DNA from: Candidatus Eisenbergiella stercoravium
GTDB taxonomy: Bacteria; Bacillota; Clostridia; Lachnospirales; Lachnospiraceae
Length of the DNA: 64,000 nt
Assembly (NCBI GenBank): GCA_019113175.1
Contig: DXHY01000059.1
Location: 62,001-126,000 of the forward strand
Reading direction: 5' to 3'
In this document: positions 18,018-25,728 of the stretch, in pieces
How positions within the stretch are numbered: the first letter of the stretch is position 1
How the letters are laid out: each line of letters begins with the position of its first letter
The notes under the pieces: model-generated
What the model saw: the letters and a program-made list of their open reading frames with translations, nothing else
What the model was told of the DNA's origin: nothing
Database searches by the model: none
Translations under genes and position numbers: made by a program

Positions 18018-19559
18018 CTACAATGCAATCTTCAGTTTTCCAGGCTCCGGCCGTCCGGCCAGAACTTCGCCGTCCGCCTCCACCCAGAACCCTTTTCTCC
18101 TTCCATACCGGGAACCGTCCCTGTCGTATGCGATGGTGATCCTGCGTCCCTTATATGGCAGATCCTCCAGCGAAAAAAAGTCCCATTTCCCTTCAGGGAG
18201 GAGCGGATTTATGATCAGGCTTTTCCCTTCCTGCGGACACACCCCGCAGATTCCCCTGATCACCAGATCACAGAACGCGGAATGGTTGTAATCCTTGCCT
18301 CTCTCATACCCTCCTTTCTCTTCCGGCCATCCCCATCCCTTTAGAATTTCCCTCGCAAGCCAGACTCCCGTTTCCGGGTCCATATTTTCATCCAGCCAGT
18401 TCAGCCTTTTTCCATCCTCTGTCATCCGGTAGTGGCTATGCGCATACAGAGACAGCTGTTCATAAAAATCCTCTTTATTCACGGTTTCCGGTTCCCTTTC
18501 CTGCAGGAGCCGGATCATGCCATTCAGCGTCTGGGTGGTTGCAAAGGGACATACCGGGCCGTTCCACTGGCATTCATGCGGCGAACGGGTATTTCGGTAC
18601 AGGGGAGAGCTGCGCTGCGCTGTCGTAATTCCCCAGGGCGCCCGGAAGCAGTCCTCCCGCTTCAGATAGCTCCACGCTGCATCATGCCTCTCGTCCGGAA
18701 TGGAAAAGCTCCAGGGAATATAACCGATCTCTTCCATCACATTCCGTCCCTCCGCAAACCGTTCAAAACAGAATTCCGTGATCTCATCATTTCTTTTATT
18801 CTGCGGAATTACCTTAAAAAATTTTTGTTTTTCATCCCATAATACTTTTAAAATTTTGTCTCTCAGGCATTTTGCTTTCCGATTGTAAAGCTCTCTGATA
18901 TCTTCTTTTCCTGCCCATTCCGCGATGGCGGCAATGGCCGCCGCGTTTCCATACATATAACTGTTCAGCGTAGGGCGCAGTCCGCTTCCGCTGATGGAAA
19001 GCTCCATCGCGTCCCTGTCGTCATAGGACCAGAACAGACCGTATTTTGTCAGATTGGAAGCTTCCACCGATTCGTAAAAGGAAACCAGTTCCGGCAGAAA
19101 ATCCACGGCCAGCGCTTCTTCCCCGGAAACCAGTGCATACTGATAAACGGTATCTGCCAGCCAGGAAGAATAAGAGGTCTCCTGCCCCTCTCCCCGAAGC
19201 CAGAATGCAAGATACTCCCGGACAAGGCTTCTATCCTGCTTCAGCCACCTCGCCTCCGCAATGTGATGCCCGTTGGCTCCGTTGATGGAATTATACGGCC
19301 CCGCCCAGGGCACCCGGGGAAGAAATTCCGTGATAATCCGGCCCCGTCCGGTATCTTTGATATGCTTTCGGAACACCCACCAGCGAAAATACCAGGTTTC
19401 CTCCAGCACCGGATCCGGGCAATCGAAATAAGGCACCTCCCGTTCGACCCATTCCTCTGCCTTTTCATTGGGAACGGCCTGAACAGTCGTTTCTTCGTCA
19501 TTTTCGTTAAATCTGCGAATGTATTCCCGCCAGTTTTCTCTGTTAAACCTCCCTCCCAC
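18018..19559 (-). CDS. Glycoside hydrolase, (alpha/alpha)6-barrel, MGH1/GH63-like
   Basis: Motifs PRVPWAGPYNSINGANGHHIAEARW, YGLFWSYDDRDAMELS, QWNGPVCPFATTQTLNGM, YNHSAFCDLVIRGICG. Confidence 0.7.
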   Translation of the reverse strand: MGGRFNRENWREYIRRFNENDEETTVQAVPNEKAEEWVEREVPYFDCPDPVLEETWYFRWWVFRKHIKDTGRGRIITEFLPRVPWAGPYNSINGANGHHIAEARWLKQDRSLVREYLAFWLRGEGQETSYSSWLADTVYQYALVSGEEALAVDFLPELVSFYESVEASNLTKYGLFWSYDDRDAMELSISGSGLRPTLNSYMYGNAAAIAAIAEWAGKEDIRELYNRKAKCLRDKILKVLWDEKQKFFKVIPQNKRNDEITEFCFERFAEGRNVMEEIGYIPWSFSIPDERHDAAWSYLKREDCFRAPWGITTAQRSSPLYRNTRSPHECQWNGPVCPFATTQTLNGMIRLLQEREPETVNKEDFYEQLSLYAHSHYRMTEDGKRLNWLDENMDPETGVWLAREILKGWGWPEEKGGYERGKDYNHSAFCDLVIRGICGVCPQEGKSLIINPLLPEGKWDFFSLEDLPYKGRRITIAYDRDGSRYGRRKGFWVEADGEVLAGRPEPGKLKIAL

Positions 19560-19573
19560 TTTTGTTCCCCCCT

Positions 19574-20503
19574 CTATCTGCTTTTTTCAAAACCCAGATC
19601 GCGTCCTCTGTGCACCGCGACGCCGATCTGTTCCACGGCCCCCTGCCGTCCGTTGTACCAGAGGAGCCATTTCTCCCCGTCGTAAATCACAAAGGGCTTA
19701 TAACAGGCTTCCCCATCCCAGCGTCCCGGATCGGGCGCGATGATCGGATTCTCCGGATGGCGCTCCCAGCCCGTTACTCCATCTCTGGATCTTGCCATGC
19801 CGATCTGCGCATAATCCTCATTCTGATAGCCAATATAGAACATCAGATAAGAGCCGTTCTCTTTTACCACATGGCAGCCGGCTGCCTTATGTCTTTCCCA
19901 GAGATGTGCCGGTTCCGCCTGAAAAACAGGATTTTTCTCCGCCTTTTCCCAGTGGATTCCATCCCGGCTCACCGCATAGCCGATGGCGTTCGGTTCATAC
20001 TGCTCTCCACCCGAATACCACATTTTGTACAGTCCTTCCTCTTCCTCCCACATCACGTCAGGACACATGAGAGAGGACTTCTCCCAGTCTTCTTCCGGAA
20101 GCAGAACCGGATCATCCTGTTTTCTCTGAAAATGGACGCCGTCTTCGCTCGTCGCATAAAAAATGTGTGAGGTTCCGTCCGCATTTCCCGGATGAAACTG
20201 TCCGGTATACCACATGTGGTAAAGTCCGTCCCGGTAAACAACCGCCGGGCGGTTCAGATCATCCTCCCATCCCTGCGGTGTGGGCCTCGGAGCAATGCAG
20301 ATTTCCGACTCTGACCAGGAGAATCCGTCCCTGCTGTCCGTAACCGCGATGCTTTTTCTGGTTCTCCAGCTGAAGTACATCCGGTAGCCTCCGTCCTTTT
20401 CCAGAACGCAGATGTCAAAGCAGACCCCATATCTGCCTCCCAGAACCGGATTTTCTTCGTATTTTTCCCATCCGGCCCTGGTTCCTGTGCAAAATCCCTC
20501 CAT
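19574..20503 (-). CDS. Five-bladed beta-propeller glycosidase-like protein (GH130/GH43/GH32 fold)
   Basis: Repeated Y(R/H)M(Y/W)(Y/F)(S/T)G ... SxDGxxW blades. Confidence 0.75.
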   Translation of the reverse strand: MEGFCTGTRAGWEKYEENPVLGGRYGVCFDICVLEKDGGYRMYFSWRTRKSIAVTDSRDGFSWSESEICIAPRPTPQGWEDDLNRPAVVYRDGLYHMWYTGQFHPGNADGTSHIFYATSEDGVHFQRKQDDPVLLPEEDWEKSSLMCPDVMWEEEEGLYKMWYSGGEQYEPNAIGYAVSRDGIHWEKAEKNPVFQAEPAHLWERHKAAGCHVVKENGSYLMFYIGYQNEDYAQIGMARSRDGVTGWERHPENPIIAPDPGRWDGEACYKPFVIYDGEKWLLWYNGRQGAVEQIGVAVHRGRDLGFEKSR

Positions 20504-20576
20504 TTTGCGCCTCCCTTTTTGTTATGTATGGTAAATGTTAACAGTTGCCACCTCTTTTTTAGCTCCAATAAGGTCA

Positions 20577-20594
20577 TGTTACCATAATGTAACA
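20577..20594. promoter_or_regulatory. Candidate operator palindrome TGTTAC-CATAAT-GTAACA
   Basis: Perfect 6+6 inverted repeat in the divergent intergenic region. Confidence 0.35.
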
Positions 20595-20686
20595 CAAATT
20601 TCAATCACTTTTAATATCTTTTTGTGTTATTGATGCTGATGCTGATACGAATCTATAATGAACTCAAAGCGGAGGCAAAATGTATT

Positions 20687-20869
20687 ATGGATAAACTGGT
20701 AATTACACCTAAAGAAAGTAAAACAATTACAATGACAATCAGAATTGATAAATCATTACAGGATAAATATAACGATCTGGCAGCCAAAACCAATCGCTCC
20801 AGAAACGAACTTATTTCCATGGCGCTTCAGTATGCTTTAGAACATATGGAAATTAAGGATCTGACATAA
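20687..20869 (+). CDS. Ribbon-helix-helix (CopG-like) DNA-binding protein, copy 1
   Basis: MDKLVITPKESKTITMTIRIDKSLQDKYNDLAAKTNRSRNELISMALQYALEHMEIKDLT. Confidence 0.75.
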   Translation: MDKLVITPKESKTITMTIRIDKSLQDKYNDLAAKTNRSRNELISMALQYALEHMEIKDLT

Positions 20870-20978
20870 GCGAATCAGCTCACTTTGTATTCACTTTTAG
20901 TTTCATATTGTGTTATAGATTTCTTTCATTTATAGATTATATAATAAGTACATCAATGAAAGGAAATCCTGTTACATT

Positions 20979-21155
20979 ATGGAAAAACTCATCATCACCC
21001 CAAAAGAAGACAAAGCCGTCACCATGACGATCCGGATTGATAAAACGCTTCAGGATAAATACAACGAGCTTTCCGCCAGAACCAACCGTTCCAGAAACGA
21101 GCTGATCTGCATCGCTCTACAATACGCCCTGGAGCACATGGAGCTGCAGCTGTAG
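20979..21155 (+). CDS. Ribbon-helix-helix (CopG-like) DNA-binding protein, copy 2
   Basis: MEKLIITPKEDKAVTMTIRIDKTLQDKYNELSARTNRSRNELICIALQYALEHMELQL; 58 aa, below the ORF-track length cut-off. Confidence 0.75.
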   Translation: MEKLIITPKEDKAVTMTIRIDKTLQDKYNELSARTNRSRNELICIALQYALEHMELQL

Positions 21156-21220
21156 ATGTGGAAAGAGAAATGCATGCTGCCGGAATCTCTTATGGTTCCT
21201 CAGAATTTTTTCAGAAAGGA

Positions 21221-21266
21221 ACAGCGTATTCATGCCGCTTTGAAAGACATGAATACGCTGTTTTTG
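21221..21266 (+). terminator. Terminator hairpin between RHH pair and Rpn gene
   Basis: 14-bp perfect stem ACAGCGTATTCATG ... CATGAATACGCTGT followed by TTTTG. Confidence 0.8.
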
Positions 21267-21294
21267 ATTTGGCAGTATTCTTTGGGGAAAGAGA

Positions 21295-22269
21295 TCATTT
21301 ATTTTCCGGGACCTTCAGGCCTGTTTTTTCCAGGAAGTCTTCTATTGAAGCCGTCGTCACTGCAGCCTTCATCCATGTTTCCACAAGCTCCGGGGCCGTT
21401 TCCTCCGTAATCCGCTTTTTCAGCCATTCTGGCACAGCCCCATGACTTTCCAGTACAAATAAGCAGGATCTGGCAAAACCTTTAGCCCTGCCTTTTATTT
21501 CTCCTTTTATTTCTCCTTTTACTTCTCCTCTTTTTTCCCCAATCTCCTGCTCTCCCTTTCTGAGCTTTCTCATTACCTCCTCTTCGTTATACTCGAAAAT
21601 CGACATGGCAATCACCTCCGCTCTCTGACCTCGTAAAAAGTCTGCAAGAATCCCTTCCGCAATGCATTCCGTCACGGCCCTGTCTACCGCTTCCCCAACT
21701 GCTGTTTTACCGCCCGTGTATTTCCTGATCCGGGCCACGAATTCGCTGTATTCCCGCAGAGTTCTGCACCTTTCCATCAGTTCCTGATTATATCCCTGAT
21801 TGATGTTCAGATACCGGACCTTCAATTCCAGCTCCGGTTCCTCCTCCTTCTGAATAAAGGCATCTGACAGCCTCAGAGTGACGTCCTCAGGTGCCTCCTT
21901 TGCACCGTTATAGAACACCACAAAATGAGGCGCCGGAATCTTTACCGGTTCGGACAGGTACAGTAAATCCTTATCCACATTCTTTTCCATAAGCCGCGCG
22001 ATATAAAGCAGATCGCGCAGGGGCATGTTCGGATTCCACGTGGACTGGTGCTCGTACAGGGTCATCCTTGCATCCAGAAGAAAGGATACATCGTTCTTCA
22101 TGGCCATGTAAACCGCGTTTTCCAGCGTGGTAACCGTCAGGTCGTCCGGGTTCTGATAGTCTGTCCCGTTCAGGGCGTTGTACAGTTCCAGAATGACCTT
22201 TTTGTCGCTGTAGAGCATCCGGAATACCGTGTCCTTATGCTTCCTGTTGGCATGCAGTTCTTCGTTCAT
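21295..22269 (-). CDS. Rpn-family PD-(D/E)XK nuclease / transposase-like protein
   Basis: MNEELHANRKHKDTVFRMLYSDKKVILELYNALNGTDY...DVSFLLDARMTLYEHQSTWNPNMPLRDLLYIARL; charged GEIKGEIKG tail. Confidence 0.88.
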   Translation of the reverse strand: MNEELHANRKHKDTVFRMLYSDKKVILELYNALNGTDYQNPDDLTVTTLENAVYMAMKNDVSFLLDARMTLYEHQSTWNPNMPLRDLLYIARLMEKNVDKDLLYLSEPVKIPAPHFVVFYNGAKEAPEDVTLRLSDAFIQKEEEPELELKVRYLNINQGYNQELMERCRTLREYSEFVARIRKYTGGKTAVGEAVDRAVTECIAEGILADFLRGQRAEVIAMSIFEYNEEEVMRKLRKGEQEIGEKRGEVKGEIKGEIKGRAKGFARSCLFVLESHGAVPEWLKKRITEETAPELVETWMKAAVTTASIEDFLEKTGLKVPENK

Positions 22270-22304
22270 CGTACCTCCGTTTCCGCGAAGGCTTCCTTTT
22301 CTGA

Positions 22305-22496
22305 TTTTTATTAAAAAGGAAAGTCTTCGCCTGTGCGGCGGGTACGGCACTCCCTTCGTCCGCTCCCGCCTGTTCTTTTGGTTGCATTTGTTCTGGAATC
22401 AAGCATAGAAGTTTCTGAATGGAATGTCAGAATAGACATGCGGCGGAGAATCCGCCGGCAGCCGAACGGCTTACAGAATTTTATGCTTAGCTGTAT
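22305..22496 (-). repeat. Rpn-associated 5' leader repeat, copy A
   Basis: About 190 bp, about 95% identical by eye to 29333-29524; lies immediately 5' of the Rpn gene. Confidence 0.85.
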
Positions 22497-22809
22497 TTTA
22501 TCATCCCGGTTCGTGGGTTTCAATACCATTCTTCTGTCTTTCCAGATATTCTGTCTGAACATTACTATTCACAGCCACCCCCTCATTCACACCCGTCGCC
22601 TTGCGGCGTTAAGGCTGCTCATGATAAATGTAAGATTTCATAAAACATTGATTCGATAATTTCCGGGATTTTCAATTAATTACGTGTCAAAGATGAGATA
22701 TCTGAATTATAGTTTTCCTTTGCGCTGATGCCTGTATGCACTTTGGGGTACTTTTACAAAGAATTTACACGACACACTCTGCCTGAGATGGTTTTTGGGG
22801 CGTCACGAT

Positions 22810-22846
22810 GGTATAATGATTGCGCACAGCTCAATCCGGCACGACT
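22810..22846 (+). repeat. 37-bp direct repeat, copy 1 (contains TATAAT)
   Basis: GGTATAATGATTGCGCACAGCTCAATCCGGCACGACT. Confidence 0.85.
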
Positions 22847-22941
22847 ACGTCGTGCCGCCCCGCTCCGCGGGGATTATACCTGCAACCCGTGACTTGTGAA
22901 GAAAATGCCGCCTGCGGCGGCGCTTTCTTCCCTGCGTACAC

Positions 22942-22978
22942 GGTATAATGATTGCGCACAGCTCAATCCGGCTCGACT
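22942..22978 (+). repeat. 37-bp direct repeat, copy 2 (contains TATAAT)
   Basis: GGTATAATGATTGCGCACAGCTCAATCCGGCTCGACT; one mismatch to copy 1. Confidence 0.85.
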
Positions 22979-22995
22979 TATAATAAGGAGATTTC

Positions 22996-23835
22996 ATGTT
23001 TTCCGATATTTTTTTTCATCAGACCGTCACCTACACCAGAACCGAACAGGAAATCATTGATTTTATCTGCAAAAACCCCGGTGTGTTCCTGACCGCTTCC
23101 ATTTCCCAGCTTGCGGAAAGGCTTGGCATCTCCGATGCCTCCCTTTCCCGTCTGGCGAAACATGCGGGATACCCGGACTATAAAGGGCTGAAGGCCGCCG
23201 TGACCGGAGCTCTCAGCGGAGCAGGACCTGCCCAAAAGCTGCAGGGCTCCCTTCAGAATCGGAAGGAGGGCGGGCTGTATGCCTTCCTTTCTCAGCAGCA
23301 GGTCTGTCTGCAGAAAACGCTGGAGCTGATCGATCGGGCCGCCTTTGATCAGGCCGCCGGGCTGATCGCTTCCGCGCACCGGATTTTTCTGCACGGGAAG
23401 GGGGCTTCCCGCTGTCTGGCCCAGCTCCTTCATTTCCGTCTGAACCGCTTTAGGAAGGATGTGTTTCTCATGCCCTCCGGCGGAACGGAGCTGTTTGAAG
23501 ACCTGAACCGTCTTTCCGACAGGGACCTGGTCATCTGCTTCGGCTTTCAGAAGCTGCCGCGGGAGGACAGCGTGCTTCTGTCCCATGCCAGGCAGATCGG
23601 CTGTAAAAGCATTCTGTTCAGCAGCCGGGTCTATGCTGCGGAAACCTCTCAGGCTGACATCAGCCTGCTCATCTACCGGGGCGAACCCGAAGAATATCAT
23701 TCCATGACCGCTCCCATGGCCGTCATCGACGCGTTGATCGTCCAGGTAGCCGCCGCGATGGGAGATGAAGCGGTAGAGCCGCTCGAACGGCTTCATGCCC
23801 TGAAACAGAAATACTACCGGGAGCTTCCAGGTTGA
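22996..23835 (+). CDS. RpiR/MurR-family regulator (HTH + SIS)
   Basis: HTH_6 region (QLAERLGISDASLSRLAKHAGYPDYKGLK) plus SIS domain (IFLHGKGASRCLAQLLHFRLNR). Confidence 0.9.
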   Translation: MFSDIFFHQTVTYTRTEQEIIDFICKNPGVFLTASISQLAERLGISDASLSRLAKHAGYPDYKGLKAAVTGALSGAGPAQKLQGSLQNRKEGGLYAFLSQQQVCLQKTLELIDRAAFDQAAGLIASAHRIFLHGKGASRCLAQLLHFRLNRFRKDVFLMPSGGTELFEDLNRLSDRDLVICFGFQKLPREDSVLLSHARQIGCKSILFSSRVYAAETSQADISLLIYRGEPEEYHSMTAPMAVIDALIVQVAAAMGDEAVEPLERLHALKQKYYRELPG

Positions 23836-23896
23836 CGCTGCAGAAAAGGCCATCCCCATCCGGGTTTGGCCTCTCTGTCTTTTGGTATTTCAATTA

Positions 23897-24694
23897 TCAC
23901 TCCGATACCAGCACCTGCACATAATCCCCGCCCAGGCTGTGAATCTGCTTCAGCGCCTTTTTCAGCACGGAAGCCGTCCGCACCTGGAAGGGCAGGGTGG
24001 CTTCGATATGGATCGTATAGGCTCCTGCGTCCATTTCCTCCTTCAGCCGGGAGAATGTACAGAAATCGGCTGAAAAATCCGTATGCACGCAGCCGTACTG
24101 AAACGCCTGGTGGGTATCGCTTCCCGTGACCACCGGCTTTCCCAGCTTCCTTCCGAATTCTTTTGTCCGTTCTATCGTCTTCTCCGCGTCCTCCGCCAGA
24201 TCCTTTCCGTTCAGGTCAACGAAATCAAAGCCCGTAAGGAGCGAATCGGGAAGGCGCGTAATGTTTCCCGTCCCCTCTTCCATTCCCCGGAACGGATGGC
24301 CCGCGCCCACCAGCACCGGATACTCCCGAAACAGGGCGAGCAGCTGCGCAAAGGACAGAAAACTCCCCTTCTCCTTATGCGGCTCCAGTCTCCGGTTCAG
24401 CTCCAGGATGGCCTCCGCCGGCCCGATGGAAAGGATGTGGCCGCCCTCCGCAATATCCGTCTCCATGCCCGGAAAAATCCGCAGCCCGTCCGCCACAAAA
24501 GTATCCCCCTCCCTGTCACAGCTGTTTTTGATGTGGCCGTAAATCCTGTCAAATCCCAGCGTATTGAAATGCTCGGTCAGGCAGATGGCATCCAGTCCCG
24601 CCCTTTTCGCCTCCGCAAACAGCCAGTTCGTGTAAACCTCGGAAAACGGCAGCTTCTTCGCCAGCTTTCCGTGGGTGTGAAAATCCATTTTCAT
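23897..24694 (-). CDS. PHP-domain phosphoesterase
   Basis: MKMDFHTHGKLAKKLPFSEVY...ICLTEHFNTLGF...GSDTHQAFQYGCVHTDF; ATG with SD GGAGG. Confidence 0.85.
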   Translation of the reverse strand: MKMDFHTHGKLAKKLPFSEVYTNWLFAEAKRAGLDAICLTEHFNTLGFDRIYGHIKNSCDREGDTFVADGLRIFPGMETDIAEGGHILSIGPAEAILELNRRLEPHKEKGSFLSFAQLLALFREYPVLVGAGHPFRGMEEGTGNITRLPDSLLTGFDFVDLNGKDLAEDAEKTIERTKEFGRKLGKPVVTGSDTHQAFQYGCVHTDFSADFCTFSRLKEEMDAGAYTIHIEATLPFQVRTASVLKKALKQIHSLGGDYVQVLVSE

Positions 24695-24706
24695 AGTTAC
24701 CTCCTG

Positions 24707-24822
24707 CCGAAGCGTTTTACGCTGAGGCTCGCGCGCCGAATCTCCCATTCGGCGCACAGGATTTGTGACGCTTCGGCACAAATCCTGGTTGAAAAATGCG
24801 CTATCGAGCGCATTTTTCAACC
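24707..24822. repeat. REP-like palindromic cluster, copy 1
   Basis: CCGAAGCG...CGCTTCGG; AGGATTTGTG-ACGCTTCGG-CACAAATCCT; then the 16-bp stem GGTTGAAAAATGCGCT-ATCG-AGCGCATTTTTCAACC. Confidence 0.75.
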
Positions 24823-24895
24823 TCCCCTCCATTACTGATTCTGCTTACCGCTCACTCCGCGCCATCCGCGAAGCCGCGCTTTACGCTCTTTCCCG

Positions 24896-25726
24896 TTATG
24901 CAAACATGCCGGGCAGAAGAAAGGCGGCCGCCGTCCAGACGACGGATACGGCGAGAAATATCCCGTCCGCCCTGCCAAGACGCAGGGAAGAAAGATGCAT
25001 CCGCTTCACTTTTTTGTTCTGCGAGGCGTAGCGATAGCCGCGCAGTTCCAGGGCCTCCACGGTGGTCCGGGATTTTTTTGCCATGTTCAGCATCAGCGGA
25101 TAAAAGGCGAGCATGATGATCTTCACCTGGTAGATGAGCCACCGGACCTTTCCCTTCAGGCAGTCTGCGGCGGGCGGATTTCCCCGCAGCCGGTAGGAAA
25201 GAAGAATGCTCTGAAACTCTTCCATCAGTGTAGGAAGGAGCCGATAGGCGAAGGAGATGGAAAAGGACAGGCGTTCCGGGCAGCCGAACCATTCCAGGCC
25301 GCTTGCCAGCCGGTCCGGCTCCAGGCCGGAAAACACGGTGATGGAGGCCAGCGATACGGCGGCCACCTTCAGCGTCATCACCAGAAGGGCGACAACCGTT
25401 TCGCCGTTTCCGCCGAACAGGAGCGATACCAGAAGCAGGTATCCGGTCTGTGTAAACACGCCGATGCCGAACAGGAAAAGAACCAGCGGCGCGATTTTTG
25501 CCAGGGAAGCGGTAATGAGCAGAAAGAGAAACAGCCCGAGCAGCACGCGCACATCCTGCAGAAACCAGGGAACCACGCCGAAGAACAGATACCACAGGAT
25601 CAGCAGCCTGGGGTCCAGCCTGGCTATCACGGTATCGCTGTTTCCATACGCATTTTTCAGCACCTGATTGCGCAGAAAATCTATGGTAAGCTTGTCAAAA
25701 ATGTTTTCCGAAAGTTTTTCCAGCAT
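24896..25726 (-). CDS. ECF transporter T component (EcfT-like)
   Basis: LDPRLLILWYLFFGV; C-terminal AKKSRTTVEALELRGYRY coupling motif. Confidence 0.88.
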   Translation of the reverse strand: MLEKLSENIFDKLTIDFLRNQVLKNAYGNSDTVIARLDPRLLILWYLFFGVVPWFLQDVRVLLGLFLFLLITASLAKIAPLVLFLFGIGVFTQTGYLLLVSLLFGGNGETVVALLVMTLKVAAVSLASITVFSGLEPDRLASGLEWFGCPERLSFSISFAYRLLPTLMEEFQSILLSYRLRGNPPAADCLKGKVRWLIYQVKIIMLAFYPLMLNMAKKSRTTVEALELRGYRYASQNKKVKRMHLSSLRLGRADGIFLAVSVVWTAAAFLLPGMFA

Positions 25727-25728
25727 AA

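Noticed and set aside
22810-22978. Possible mini-CRISPR (two 37-bp repeats)
   Set aside because: Only two copies, a 95-bp spacer full of hairpins, and no cas genes in the window.
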